The notes beneath the pieces were generated by a model. The model ran no database searches. It was not told the origin of the DNA and saw nothing but the letters and a program-made list of their open reading frames with translations. Positions 40,884-50,567 of a DNA stretch of 64,000 nt are shown one piece after another. Origin of the DNA: Geobacter argillaceus. GTDB taxonomy: Bacteria; Desulfobacterota; Desulfuromonadia; Geobacterales; DSM-12255. The stretch spans positions 124,001-188,000 of the forward strand of contig NZ_VLLN01000002.1 in assembly GCF_007830735.1 (NCBI RefSeq), read 5' to 3'. The position numbers were made by a program, and so were the translations under genes. Numbering within the stretch: the stretch's first letter is position 1; each line of letters begins with the position of its first letter.

Positions 40884-42215
40884 TCAAGAATGAATATTTC
40901 TTACACTGACCTTTGGCTCGAGATTCACTATCGAACTTGGATGTTGTAAGCAGTCACCTACCACAGTAAATAAAATTTGATCATCTAGCAAATCATAATT
41001 AGTTTCGACTGTCCCTAAACCAAAAGATAAGAAATATTTTCCCGGTGCCAACCACATACGGATGTCAACTAAGCTTTCAAGTAGATCTCCATGTTTTAGT
41101 TGTCTTATTTCAATTTTTTGAATATAGCTATTGACACCAAATAAAAATAATCCCTTAACGTCTTTAATTGGGTACCCAAAGTATATTGCATCAAGATCAC
41201 CATAAACAATTGCTCTCGCAAACAAAGTATAGCGATCCCCTGTTGTTAGAGTAGTAACTAATTCTCCATGTATGTCTCTTATTCCTGCATCGATAATTTC
41301 GGCCTTTTTTGTTCCATTCCAGTTTTTTAACTTTTCTTCTGCTATCCGCTTTACTTTTAAATCGCAGGCTGCCACCGCTGTTTCTCTAATATCCAAACTA
41401 TAATTATCAACTCCACAAATACGCTCAAAATTGTTAAGTTCGTTTTCAAAATTATCGACTTTATCTCTTACTATGTCATCACCGAGCATCATTTCCTGAT
41501 AGGTTCTAGTGACAGTTTTAGGCACTCCATACATCTTAATAGCCCCACTATCCATTAATAGTGCTTTAGAACAAAGCATATTTATGCTATTGATGTCATG
41601 TGAAACAAATAATATGTTTTTCCCCAAATTAGAGAACTGCTCAATTTTTGAATAACACTTCCTCTGAAACTTTATGTCGCCAACACTCATCGCCTCATCC
41701 ACAATCAAAATATCCGGATCTACATTGATTGCCACAGCAAACGCCAACCTAACGAACATTCCACTGCTATAGGTCTTTACCGGTTGATATACGAATTCGC
41801 CGATATCGGCGAAGGAGAGAATAACATCTAACTTCTCTTCCATTTCATCACGCGTGTATCCCATGAGCATGCCATTGAAGTAGACATTCTCGATTCCAGA
41901 GAGCTCTGGGTTGAACCCAGCGCCAAGTTCTAATAGGGCTGATACCTTGCCGTTTACAGTAACATTGCCGATAGAAGGTGTAAGCACACCGGTTAAGATT
42001 TTCAGCAACGTAGATTTACCAGAACCATTTTTGCCGATGATGCCTACGGATTCACCTTTATTGACCTCGAAACTGACATCTTTTAAGGCATAAAAATCGT
42101 GGTGATATTGCCTACGCAAGGGGTGAAGTGATTCCTTCAGGCGATCAACAGGGGTGTTATAAAGTTTGTATACTTTTGAAAGACTTTCTACTTTTATTAC
42201 AGTGTCTTTGGACAT
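40884..42215 (-). CDS. wzt: Polysaccharide ABC exporter ATPase (Wzt-like) with C-terminal binding domain
   Basis: A 443-residue ATPase. The N-terminal part has Walker A GIIGKNGSGKSTLLKIL, signature TYSSGMFVRLAFAVAIN and Walker B ILIVDEAMSVGD. The C-terminal 170 residues resemble the Wzt carbohydrate-binding domain that recognises the modified glycan end (GDRYTLFARAIVYGDLDAIYFGYPIKD, FLSFGLGT). This fits export of a chain capped by the nearby methyltransferase or sulfotransferase. The cognate permease is probably the gene at 21786-22598. Confidence 0.9.
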   Translation of the reverse strand: MSKDTVIKVESLSKVYKLYNTPVDRLKESLHPLRRQYHHDFYALKDVSFEVNKGESVGIIGKNGSGKSTLLKILTGVLTPSIGNVTVNGKVSALLELGAGFNPELSGIENVYFNGMLMGYTRDEMEEKLDVILSFADIGEFVYQPVKTYSSGMFVRLAFAVAINVDPDILIVDEAMSVGDIKFQRKCYSKIEQFSNLGKNILFVSHDINSINMLCSKALLMDSGAIKMYGVPKTVTRTYQEMMLGDDIVRDKVDNFENELNNFERICGVDNYSLDIRETAVAACDLKVKRIAEEKLKNWNGTKKAEIIDAGIRDIHGELVTTLTTGDRYTLFARAIVYGDLDAIYFGYPIKDVKGLFLFGVNSYIQKIEIRQLKHGDLLESLVDIRMWLAPGKYFLSFGLGTVETNYDLLDDQILFTVVGDCLQHPSSIVNLEPKVSVRNIHS

Positions 42216-42346
42216 CAATACATCCAGTCTTACGGCAATAATAGTCCTGAAATCAGGCTTCTCATGTCACAGAATCATAAGTTGGGATATAACATGACCT
42301 ATTTGGGGCTACAAAGGCGAAGGAGAAAATTTGTACACAATGGATT

Positions 42347-43288
42347 TTAACGAAAACGCTTCCAGTATGAAGCATCCCATTTATCACCAGACTTGAGAAC
42401 CAGATTACGATCTTCCGCCCAAGCATTAGAATCAATACATTCTCTGCATGGAGATTCCTTTTCCAATATACTGCGACTTCGTGTCTCTTCCCAGGCTTTG
42501 GATTTGAATAACTCTTCAAGAGTTGCATCGTTGATGTTTCCAATAGTCAATTCCATTTCAGTGTCTAGATTGCATGGGGAAACATTCCCTTGCCAATCTA
42601 TTGCGGCAAAGCGCTGACCCCAAACATTGCAAGGATGAGGTTTTAGAAGTGGATCAGAGATCTTGCCCCCATAAGTCAACAAACGTTTGGCTCTTAATTC
42701 ATCCATTGTGCCAAATAATGGAACCCACTTCTCAACATACAAAGGTAGTTCATCAATATTAATTGAACTTACTGTATAGACATGCCTGGTTGATACATGA
42801 TTTGAAAGAGAATGCCACCATCGAACTTTTTCATCGATCAGGTCTAGGCGGTTACCTTCATATCTAGTCCCCTCTAAATCTAGAGCGAATTCTGCAGGAC
42901 GTACAATTCTATAAGTTTCTTGTGTTGCAGCATCTACACTAAAGCGAACTTGGTTGAAAGGAACATCAATTAATGCATTTAGTATTTCACGTGTGGCACA
43001 TGACAAATTGGTATTGATTGATAGGTAAAGGCTACTTCGTTTAGCCTTCATATATGCCAAGATATCCATAAATTGAGGATGAAGCATTGGTTCGCCAAAA
43101 AAAGCTATGCATAATTCTTTGGTATTTTTCTGGCAATCGTTAAATATTTTCTTGAATAGATCAACGCTCATATTGCCAATCGCCCTATCGAGACTTCTAT
43201 GAGGACAACTGTAGCACGAATAGTTACATTGGTTAGTGATTTCAGGGGTAACCAAGTCAATTATAAATTTACTATCAAATACACTCAC
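42347..43288 (-). CDS. Radical SAM/SPASM protein
   Basis: A 313-residue enzyme: CNYSCYSCPH (CX3CX2C) near residue 22 binds the SAM cluster, FFGEPMLHP is the GGE-like motif, and the SPASM-type region has CNVWGQRFAAIDWQGNVSPCNLD ... CRECID. Such enzymes modify peptides or sugars. A GTG start at 43288 has AAGGAT about 9 bases upstream. It is AT-rich and in tandem with a methyltransferase-like gene. It is the second radical SAM gene of the locus, not closely similar to the first. Confidence 0.82.
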   Translation of the reverse strand: MSVFDSKFIIDLVTPEITNQCNYSCYSCPHRSLDRAIGNMSVDLFKKIFNDCQKNTKELCIAFFGEPMLHPQFMDILAYMKAKRSSLYLSINTNLSCATREILNALIDVPFNQVRFSVDAATQETYRIVRPAEFALDLEGTRYEGNRLDLIDEKVRWWHSLSNHVSTRHVYTVSSINIDELPLYVEKWVPLFGTMDELRAKRLLTYGGKISDPLLKPHPCNVWGQRFAAIDWQGNVSPCNLDTEMELTIGNINDATLEELFKSKAWEETRSRSILEKESPCRECIDSNAWAEDRNLVLKSGDKWDASYWKRFR

Positions 43289-43301
43289 TAATATTATCCT
43301 T

Positions 43302-43886
43302 TTAAGCTTTAACTTTTACCAACACTGCATTTCTCTCTACTTGATCAATCTGCTGATACCTGCCTGATGCTAATGCTTCATCAACTATCTGCTTAGGGCC
43401 TGTAAATGGCGGTAATGTGTCGTGTATAGCAATTATTCCACCTACAGGAACAAACGATTCCCAACAATCAAAATCAATCTTTGCACCCTCGTAAGTATGA
43501 TCGCCATCGATCCATAATAATGAAATCGGCTTAGAGGTGTCCCATGCCTTTGAAGCTTCTAAACTAGACAAATTTACAAGACGAATAGTTTCAACTACAT
43601 TTGCTTTTAACATATTACGAAAAAATTGAACTCGGTCTTTAGAGCCAAATTCGTGTCCAAATATTCCTTTTGAATAATCATGCGGCTCAATACAATACAC
43701 TGGTATTGATAAACCTGTCGCTTGGACAGCTAAGGCCAAGGCTACGCTTGTTCGGCCATGATAACTTCCAATTTCTACAATACAGCCCTTATTTATGTTA
43801 CGAGCTAACGTATAGAGATTTGCGCACTCTGCAGCAGAAGTATTACTATGCTCAATAGACATGATTATTTTAAGATATTGTTCCAA
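43302..43886 (-). CDS. Class I SAM-dependent methyltransferase (Methyltransf_24-like)
   Basis: A 194-residue protein with motif I GCIVEIGSYHGRTSVALALA and SLLWIDGDHTYEGAKIDFDCWESFVPVGGIIAIHDT, the pattern of small methyltransferases or cephalosporin-hydroxylase-like proteins in surface-glycan loci. It begins at a TTG with AAAGGAGG 5 bases upstream. It is probably the first gene of the minus-strand run that ends near 33.9 kb. Confidence 0.82.
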   Translation of the reverse strand: MEQYLKIIMSIEHSNTSAAECANLYTLARNINKGCIVEIGSYHGRTSVALALAVQATGLSIPVYCIEPHDYSKGIFGHEFGSKDRVQFFRNMLKANVVETIRLVNLSSLEASKAWDTSKPISLLWIDGDHTYEGAKIDFDCWESFVPVGGIIAIHDTLPPFTGPKQIVDEALASGRYQQIDQVERNAVLVKVKA

Positions 43887-43926
43887 GCAATCCTCCTTTG
43901 GAAATAAAACTGAAGATTGACCACTT

Positions 43927-43962
43927 AAAAAGGGGAGGCTTCATAAGCCCTCCCCTTTTTAG
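43927..43962. terminator. Terminator at the right border of the polysaccharide locus
   Basis: AAAAAGGGGAGG pairs with CCTCCCCTTTTT (one extra C) around CTTCATAAGC. It has A on one side and T on the other, so it can work in both directions. It probably ends transcription of the secreted-protein gene at 44016-44711. Confidence 0.75.
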
Positions 43963-44015
43963 TATTAAAGCACAATTTTTGCACTATTAGCATTAAAACA
44001 CAAATAATTACACTA

Positions 44016-44711
44016 TTAATATGCTGTGAATGCTGTCCTCATCCATGAGTTAGTAGCTGTACACAGGTACAAGAAACCGGTTGACGGACTAAGTATCATG
44101 TCACCAACAGTACAAGGGGCGTTGCTTGCCGGAGCAGCAGGTTGATTCGATATTCTCAATCTGCCATCACTGGTGATCCTGAAGCGCTCCAGACGGGTTG
44201 CAGCATTTGAACCTGTCCAGAATGACATCGCCGTAGGAGCTACCCCATTGCTAGTTGCACCGTCTACCCCGAAGATAAATGATGCTGTAGGCATATACCA
44301 GTTGCCTGAAAGGTTAGTGGCATCATAAGGTTTTGCATGAAAAGCAGCTATATTGTCACCATTTTGAAGATTTGAAGGAGTTGCCTCCAAGCCTCTACTT
44401 CTATTAATTGCAATAACGGCAGCTGCAATATCAGTAGTGTGCTGTGCAATCGTTAGGCCTCGTGTTAGACCTGCGGTAGGTGCTGATTCGGTCAAATGCA
44501 ACGCAGACAAAGGATTTAACGTTCCGAATCCGAAGGTCTTGGTGCTGTTATTGAACACCATATTGGGTCCAGTTACGTTTCCAGCATCATCCACCTTAAA
44601 CACCGGCGTCCCGGTAGAGTTATTCACAATCAGCTTATCCACCGCCGAGGCAGTGCTCGCGATGCTCAGCAGTGCCACCAAAGTGAGTACCATTTTCCCG
44701 ACTGTCTTCAT
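44016..44711 (-). CDS. Secreted protein, similar to tail-fibre/shufflon-type surface proteins
   Basis: A 231-residue exported protein: signal peptide MKTVGKMVLTLVALLSIASTASA, then DKLIVNNSTGTPVFKVDDAGNVTG, a motif common in fibre-like proteins (a short beta repeat with FKVDDxGNV). FGFGTLNPLSALHLTE and RLERFRITSDGRLRI repeat the same theme, and SPSTGFLYLCTATNSWMRTAF near the C-terminus is typical of fibre heads. Start is supported by GGGAGG. It may be a surface adhesin. No catalytic motif is seen. Confidence 0.75.
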   Translation of the reverse strand: MKTVGKMVLTLVALLSIASTASAVDKLIVNNSTGTPVFKVDDAGNVTGPNMVFNNSTKTFGFGTLNPLSALHLTESAPTAGLTRGLTIAQHTTDIAAAVIAINRSRGLEATPSNLQNGDNIAAFHAKPYDATNLSGNWYMPTASFIFGVDGATSNGVAPTAMSFWTGSNAATRLERFRITSDGRLRISNQPAAPASNAPCTVGDMILSPSTGFLYLCTATNSWMRTAFTAY

Positions 44712-44757
44712 AACGTCCTCCCTTTTGTTCCGATCTAGTATTTAGTTCTTCGTGAGA

Positions 44758-46590
44758 TTACTGGATCACAATCATGTCGGCAACGATAGCGTTGCTCTGG
44801 ATGGTCAACGAACCAAGTCGCGTGTAGTTGCCGGCGGTCCGGGTCGCGAAGCCCATGTCGTCCCAGCCGCCGCTCAGGGTCACCTGGGCCGTACTGTAGT
44901 TGGCCACAATGTTGTCAACCAGATAGAGCGTGTCGTAATTCTTCACCACTTTGATGGTCTGGCCGTTCGCTGCTGCCTGAAGGGCCGCGCCGATGGTCCC
45001 GATATACGCACCGGTCTCGGCGATCATGACCTTGTCCTGCGGCGGCTTGTTCTGGAAGGTGATCTGGACGTTCGTTGCCGCATTCAGTGTAACGGTACAG
45101 CTGCTCACAAACGGGGAGACACCGGCACAGGCCCCGCCCCAGGAGGCGATGGAACGACCCGGATACTGGGTGAAGTCGGCGTTAATAGTCACCTGGCTGG
45201 CGGTGGGGTACTCGGCTGTCATGATGCCGCTGGTGATGTCGATACCGGTCGGAGTCGTATAGACCCGTCCGCCGAGGTTCATCAGCTCAACGGTGAGGGG
45301 CTGCACATTCTTGCTGGCAGCAGTGGCGAACTTGACCACCAGGGTCTGGTTGGCGGTGATATTAGTGATGTCAATGCTGGTCCCCGCCCCCTTGGCAACA
45401 CCGTTCAGGGTGACGCTGTCGACAACGGAACCGACTGCCGGAGTGAAGTAGAAGGAGCGACCATAGGCGGTCACCGGAATGGCGCCAACACCCGGGGCTA
45501 CGGTTCCGGTACCGGTGCCGGTGGCGTCGATACTGGCATTCACCACATACGGATAGGCCGGGCTCATGAAGTTACCCATGCTGGTCGGCTTGACGCCAAC
45601 CGGCACCGAGTTAAGAACGCTACCGGTTACCGCATCGAGTACCGATACGGTACCGGCCTGGTAGTTGACGATGTAGAGCTTGCTGCCGTCTGGCGTCACC
45701 GCAGCTCCCCAGGGCTGAGAACCAACCACGGGGGCAGGGGTGGTCAGAACCGTGTCGTTAGGCGTTGACCCGGTATTAATGAATGTCACCTTGTCAAGGA
45801 CGCTGCTCGGGGTATAGGCAAACTTGTTGGCCGCCACCGGGTTGACAGCCACGCTGACCGGGGCCGTAGCAACGCTGAGTTTGACCTTGAGCGCCCTGGT
45901 GGCGGTGTCGATCACCGCAACGCTACCGGAGTTAAAGTTGGCCGCATAGAGCTTGGCACCGTCCGGACTGAGCGCCATCCCCATGGGGTAGTCGCCCGGA
46001 TCGAGCGCAATCTCGCCGGCCTTGGTGTAGACGTCGGTGACGTCGTTGGCATTGACGACCGCAACCTTGCCGGTACCGGCATTCGCCACGTAGACCGTGT
46101 TGCCGGCGGCGTTGATCACTACCCCTTCGGGCACCGATACGGCCACCTTGCTGTCCAGCGTGACCTTGGCCACTTCGGCTGCGGCACCGGTATCGAACAG
46201 CTTGCTGACATCGATCACGGTCAGGGTGTTATTGTTGTTGTCAGCCACGTAGAGACGTGTTTCCGCGGCATTCACCGCCAATCCACCAGGCTTGAGAGAA
46301 GTGTTCAGCGTCTTCACAACCGTGTTGGTGGCAGTGTCGATGACGGCGATCTTCAGGGAATCCTGGCAGGTGACATAGGCATGGACACCATTCGGGCTCA
46401 CGGCTACGGCATAGGGATAGCTCGGGGTCGGCAGCGGAATTGTGGCTGTCGCGACGGGCGGCACGGCACCAGTATCGATCACCGTTACGGAATTGCCCCC
46501 ACTGTTTGCGATGTATGCAAACGGGGCGGCAGAGGCAAGGCCCGCATACATCAGCAGACTAAACATGGTGACCAGTAACCTGAAATACAT
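44758..46590 (-). CDS. Secreted YVTN-type beta-propeller protein
   Basis: A 610-residue exported protein. Start 46590 (MYFRLLVTMFSLLMYAGLASA) follows GGAGG. Residues 25-365 are a seven-bladed propeller of YVTN repeats (AYIANSGGNSVTVIDTG, AVSPNGVHAYVTCQDS, KLYAANFNSGSVAVIDTATR, KLYIVNYQAGTVSVLDA). The C-terminus has beta domains resembling repeats with FTPAVGSVVDSVTLNG and NATNVQITFQN-type strands. It likely binds other surface molecules. It sits next to the fibre-like protein and may be exported with it. Confidence 0.85.
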   Translation of the reverse strand: MYFRLLVTMFSLLMYAGLASAAPFAYIANSGGNSVTVIDTGAVPPVATATIPLPTPSYPYAVAVSPNGVHAYVTCQDSLKIAVIDTATNTVVKTLNTSLKPGGLAVNAAETRLYVADNNNNTLTVIDVSKLFDTGAAAEVAKVTLDSKVAVSVPEGVVINAAGNTVYVANAGTGKVAVVNANDVTDVYTKAGEIALDPGDYPMGMALSPDGAKLYAANFNSGSVAVIDTATRALKVKLSVATAPVSVAVNPVAANKFAYTPSSVLDKVTFINTGSTPNDTVLTTPAPVVGSQPWGAAVTPDGSKLYIVNYQAGTVSVLDAVTGSVLNSVPVGVKPTSMGNFMSPAYPYVVNASIDATGTGTGTVAPGVGAIPVTAYGRSFYFTPAVGSVVDSVTLNGVAKGAGTSIDITNITANQTLVVKFATAASKNVQPLTVELMNLGGRVYTTPTGIDITSGIMTAEYPTASQVTINADFTQYPGRSIASWGGACAGVSPFVSSCTVTLNAATNVQITFQNKPPQDKVMIAETGAYIGTIGAALQAAANGQTIKVVKNYDTLYLVDNIVANYSTAQVTLSGGWDDMGFATRTAGNYTRLGSLTIQSNAIVADMIVIQ

Positions 46591-46785
46591 AGCGTCCTCC
46601 TCAGGCATAGCGAAAATACGCTCTAATCTTTTCAACATTTCAGCAAAAATTACGCCAAGCCAATTGACTGTTCACCGCTCACGTGAGACGGCTAATTTCC
46701 CTCGACATTTTGGCCGGCCCGGCAACTGCATTGAAGCAAAATCTCTCCGAATGACCGCAAAGCTACGTCAAATAACGTGGCCGTT

Positions 46786-47769
46786 TCACAACCTCGGTTG
46801 TCCCAACGCCTTGACAACCCTGAGTTGCACCGCCCGTTCTCCGTTGCCGTCCCGCTCATACCGGGGACAGCAGAGGCCGGCAACCATCCCCGCCCCATAG
46901 CAAAGATGAAGTGCCGGCAGGGTCCAGAGCAGATGCAATCCGCTGCCGACGAGGCGAGCCGCGCATCCGGCCACGACCGCTTGACAGGCAACCAATGCCA
47001 GGTAACCGACAAGCGGCCACCAGACGGGCCACGGCGACATACTAAATAAAAGCGTTATAATGTATACCAGAAAGAATACTGGAAGGAAACTGGCAATTTT
47101 GCCTTGCCGGGTAATGCGGGTCTGTTCCCCCCGGCCCCGGCCATAGGTGTACAGCTGACGGAGATAGGCACCGGCCGTGGCCCGCTGGCTCCGATGTACG
47201 GCCAGGTCGGGATCATGGAGCAGAGCGTGCCCCCCGGCCTTGAGCCGGTCCATCAGCTCGTTCTCTTCGTTGGGGTAGAGGCGCTCGTCCAGACCGCCGG
47301 AGTCGATGAAGACCTTCTTCCTGAAGGCAAGGTTGCAGAGGATCAGCTCGGAGTCATCGGTACGCCGCACCATACCGGTCCGGCGATAGCGATTGCGCAC
47401 GCTCCCGCCGCCGAGCGGCGATGAAAGCGTCAGACCGAATGCCTGTTGCAGCGGGGAGTCGTTGTCCGGCGTGAGCGAAGGACCGCCGACCGCTGCCACA
47501 GCTGGATCGGTGAAATGACGTGCGAGCCTCTCCAGATTGTCCGGCTCGACGAGCGAATCGTCGTCGAGAAAGTAGAGTATCTCGCCCCGTGCCTCGGCTG
47601 CCGCCCGATTCCGCTGGCAGCTGGGCCGTCTCCCTTCCGCGATAATGACCTCGTAGCGGTCGGCCGGATACGTGACGTCACGCAGAGGTACGAGTGCCCG
47701 GACCGTACCGCCTGGTTTGACCGGAAGAATGATGGAGATGGTGGGCCGGCTGTCAGTCATGAAGGGCAT
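46786..47769 (-). CDS. Family 2 glycosyltransferase with C-terminal membrane segments
   Basis: A 327-residue GT2: ISIILPVKPGGTVRALVPL, VIIAEGRRPSCQRNRAAAEARGEILYFLDDDSLVEPDNLERL (DDD metal site), GGLDERLYPNEENELMDRL and then about three hydrophobic segments (residues 225-300). This is the ExoO/WcaA-like membrane type, often involved in polyisoprenyl- or surface-linked sugars. Start is 47769 or the internal ATG at 47760. It is isolated between the propeller gene and the electron-transfer cluster; partners are not evident. Confidence 0.85.
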   Translation of the reverse strand: MPFMTDSRPTISIILPVKPGGTVRALVPLRDVTYPADRYEVIIAEGRRPSCQRNRAAAEARGEILYFLDDDSLVEPDNLERLARHFTDPAVAAVGGPSLTPDNDSPLQQAFGLTLSSPLGGGSVRNRYRRTGMVRRTDDSELILCNLAFRKKVFIDSGGLDERLYPNEENELMDRLKAGGHALLHDPDLAVHRSQRATAGAYLRQLYTYGRGRGEQTRITRQGKIASFLPVFFLVYIITLLFSMSPWPVWWPLVGYLALVACQAVVAGCAARLVGSGLHLLWTLPALHLCYGAGMVAGLCCPRYERDGNGERAVQLRVVKALGQPRL

Positions 47770-47850
47770 TGGTAACGCAAGACCGCAAGGATATCCCCCC
47801 TCATAACCCCTCCCTGCCTCTCCTTATCTTAAGGGGAGGTGGATTGCATT

Positions 47851-47873
47851 CCCCCTCTTAAGTTAAGAGGGGG
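47851..47873. repeat. Palindromic intergenic repeat
   Basis: CCCCCTCTTAA pairs with TTAAGAGGGGG with a one-base centre, and the surrounding CCCCCTC...GAGGGGG continues the symmetry weakly. This type of palindrome is widespread between genes of Geobacter-like genomes. Function unknown. Confidence 0.6.
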
Positions 47874-47905
47874 TGAGGGGGAGTTACGCCGCATGTATAG
47901 AAAAA

Positions 47906-47925
47906 CGGCCGGGATTACCCGGCCG
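47906..47925 (-). terminator. Terminator of the outer-membrane barrel gene
   Basis: CGGCCGGG pairs with CCCGGCCG around ATTA. On the minus strand it is followed by TTTTT (plus-strand AAAAA at 47901-47905). It lies 27 bp past the stop at 47953. Confidence 0.85.
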
Positions 47926-47952
47926 CCTCGGCTTCTCTGTTGTGCCCAACCG

Positions 47953-50160
47953 TCAGAAACTCTTTTTGAGCGCTGCCGCGAGGCGGTTCTCCACGCGCTT
48001 GTCGGACGAACGTTTTGCATAGGTGTAGTCGACCGTTGCGTCGAGCAGCTTCATGTTCGCAGCGAGACCGAGCCCGTATGCCTGGGTCAGATCTCCGTTC
48101 TGAAGAGTGTAGGTGGCGCGGCCGTTCAACGAGATACGGGCATACAGGTAGTAGGTGCCGGCCAGGGTCAGGGCCTTCCTCGGTGTCTCACCGTTGTTCT
48201 GGAGATAGGCCATCTCCTCGTAGAGGTCGGCCACTTTCCGGCTTACGCCGCGGCTCCCCCAGATATAGTAGGTCAGCCGCTGCGCGGCATCTACAAACTT
48301 GTAGGTGGTCCCGGCGCTCTCCCGCTGATTCTGTTGCCCGCGAAAAGTGGCCTCCACGGTCCGGTTGGGCTTGTAGACAATTCGCGAATTGAATTGGATA
48401 TCCTTGTCCCCGTTATCCTGCATGGCCACGGATCCGCCCAAGCTGGCAGCATAGGTTGGCTGCGTGTAACTGACGCCTGCGGAGACAGAGTTGGACATGG
48501 TGTCATTGCCGTTGGACTCGAACTGGAGATAGTTCGTGCCTGACAGGTCGGCGGTAAAGCGGGCAACCGGTGTCCAGGCAACGGAAGCCGTTGTGGACAG
48601 GCGCAGGAAATTCGAGGACGGGGTAGTCAGGTTGGTGACGGTACTAAGGGGGTTCTGGCTCTGGGCAACCGTGGAACTCGTAAAGCTGGTGGTGGAGGCA
48701 GCGTCGTTCTTCCCCTGGGTGATAGTCTCCCGAAGGGAGAGTTTCCACTGGGATGACGGTTGATAATAGGTGTGCATAAGCAGGTCCTGGTTATAACTGT
48801 ACTCTCCGTTCCCCCGGTTGTATCGGGTGCGGAGCGCATAGCTGCCCGCCATGTTCAGCGTTCTGGCAAAACGGGAGGTGCTGACGGTCTCCAGGGTCAG
48901 GTCCCCGCCAACCTCACCCCCTCCTGCGGAATCCGATTTATTGATCAGAGAAAGGATAGATGTCAACGTGAAAGGACTGCGCTTGAACGTATTGAGCCGT
49001 GCGGACAGATTGTCCTCACTCGACCGGGATTCCTGCGATACCCCTCCACCGGAGTGCTGCTCGGTGGCCGAAACGGAAAAACTCCAGTCGGTGTCCGCCC
49101 CCAGAACACCATTGACGTAAAGCGGCAGCCGCACTATCTCTTCGGGTGCCCCTCCTCCGACAATCTTGCGGTTGTAGTTCGAAAAGAACTTGGCCTCCCA
49201 CAACCGCCGTGTGGCCATGCCGAAAATGTTCAGGTCGAACTCTTCCTCGTTCTTGTCGGAAGCACCGTATTTTACCTGCTCGAAACGTGCGTCTGCCGAC
49301 AACTTGATCCAGTTGGTGAACTGTATCCATTTGCGACGCTGATACTGGTTTATCGTCCCGAACAGGATCTTGGTTCTGTCATAACTATTATCAGGGTGGT
49401 AGTTATCGGTGAAACGGTTGCTCTGGTAATGCAGCCAGGTATCGCCAATGCCGCCGGCGGAAACGCTGAAGCGGTTGGAGCGCGAATCGAGCCTGGCCCC
49501 CCCTTGCGTGTTACGGCTTACCAGGTCCCAATAGTTGACATAAATGGCCGGAACTCCGGCCAGGAGGTCGCCGAACGTGCCCCGGGAGCGCCCGTCCTTG
49601 TTGGCGATGACAAGGTTCACCCCGCTCTCGATATTGGTTCCGCTTTGACTGATATCCGTCGGAAGATTCGGCGCAATAATCCGCCTACCGTCGCTCAGCT
49701 CCGGCAAGGTGTCGTTTACGAAACTGTTGTTATTAATATCGCGGCTGTATGCTGTGAGCTCGAACGGCGAGGTGGGGGGGTTAAGGGTAAAAGTACCATC
49801 AAAGAGGGGCCGGCCACTGCGCACGGACTGGTCGGTCCCGCCGCCGGGGTGGCTGAGCGAGGCATCGATGGACGACCATTCATAGCCAACGGAAAGATTG
49901 TAACTGGCGTGGCTCTCGATGCGCGCCTTGCCGTTCATATGATACAGCAGGGAATACTTCTGGACAAAAGTGCTGGCCTCCAGCACCTTGCGGCCGTTCT
50001 CCGCGGCATCGTAGCTGACATAGCCGAGCTCTGCACTGCCGGAAAGCCCCTGACGTGTCACATGACCGTCGCCAACGCGGGCACTGACGGGCATTGCCAC
50101 GATCATCGGCACGGTGAGCCCGCCAATCAATACCAGCGTCGCACGTTTGAGCATCTTCAT
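47953..50160 (-). CDS. Outer-membrane beta-barrel protein of the cytochrome cluster
   Basis: A 735-residue exported protein: MKMLKRATLVLIGG...VSARVGDGHVT is the signal region. The rest is a long series of alternating hydrophobic/polar strands with many aromatic ends (SYNLSVGYEWSS, WLHYQSNRF, TWSFSVSATEQHS-like strands) and a C-terminal strand ending in Phe (RLAAALKKSF), as in barrels assembled by BamA. Together with the neighbouring cytochromes and NHL lipoprotein it resembles the porin part of Geobacter trans-outer-membrane electron conduits. No plug or haem motif is present. Start 50160 uses GGAG 9 bases upstream. Confidence 0.72.
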   Translation of the reverse strand: MKMLKRATLVLIGGLTVPMIVAMPVSARVGDGHVTRQGLSGSAELGYVSYDAAENGRKVLEASTFVQKYSLLYHMNGKARIESHASYNLSVGYEWSSIDASLSHPGGGTDQSVRSGRPLFDGTFTLNPPTSPFELTAYSRDINNNSFVNDTLPELSDGRRIIAPNLPTDISQSGTNIESGVNLVIANKDGRSRGTFGDLLAGVPAIYVNYWDLVSRNTQGGARLDSRSNRFSVSAGGIGDTWLHYQSNRFTDNYHPDNSYDRTKILFGTINQYQRRKWIQFTNWIKLSADARFEQVKYGASDKNEEEFDLNIFGMATRRLWEAKFFSNYNRKIVGGGAPEEIVRLPLYVNGVLGADTDWSFSVSATEQHSGGGVSQESRSSEDNLSARLNTFKRSPFTLTSILSLINKSDSAGGGEVGGDLTLETVSTSRFARTLNMAGSYALRTRYNRGNGEYSYNQDLLMHTYYQPSSQWKLSLRETITQGKNDAASTTSFTSSTVAQSQNPLSTVTNLTTPSSNFLRLSTTASVAWTPVARFTADLSGTNYLQFESNGNDTMSNSVSAGVSYTQPTYAASLGGSVAMQDNGDKDIQFNSRIVYKPNRTVEATFRGQQNQRESAGTTYKFVDAAQRLTYYIWGSRGVSRKVADLYEEMAYLQNNGETPRKALTLAGTYYLYARISLNGRATYTLQNGDLTQAYGLGLAANMKLLDATVDYTYAKRSSDKRVENRLAAALKKSF

Positions 50161-50515
50161 TGCCATCCTCTCCACACCTCAAGGCTCGCAGAAGAATAGT
50201 TCCGGCTACTTGCCGCGTTACTGCCATCAACAGTGCAACGACCATACCCAACGAGTACCATCCGCAGCGACTTCATCTTTTCCCCATTACTGGCAAGGGA
50301 TTCCCGCTCACTAAAACGAGATAATGAGCCTCTTCTTAGCCGCAATCCGTTCTTTTCACGGACCATTCCGGCAAAAGCCCGACCCCGGCGTCGCATGTTC
50401 AGGTGCAATGCGCCACCAACCAGGCTGCCGGATAAAACCGTACCGGGCAACCAGCTACGACAAGGCGGAGAGGATGTAACACGATTTGCCGGTGGAAGCA
50501 AGAAGTCTAACAATA
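50161..50515. other. Promoter-containing spacer upstream of the barrel gene
   Basis: 355 bp without a recognised gene. A terminator (50516-50545) isolates it from the tetraheme gene upstream, so the barrel gene should have its own promoter here. No riboswitch motif was identified. Confidence 0.4.
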
Positions 50516-50545
50516 AAAAGGAGGGTGGTTGCCCACCCTCCTTTT
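50516..50545 (-). terminator. Terminator after the tetraheme cytochrome gene
   Basis: AAAAGGAGGGTGG pairs with CCACCCTCCTTTT around TTGC. It lies 23 bp past the minus-strand stop at 50568, with T-rich sequence on the minus strand. Confidence 0.85.
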
Positions 50546-50567
50546 CGACATCCAGCAACTGCCCGGC

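Noticed and set aside
48760-50199. 479-codon plus-strand open frame opposite the barrel gene
   Set aside because: No start signal or domain; the minus strand has a signal peptide and barrel strands.
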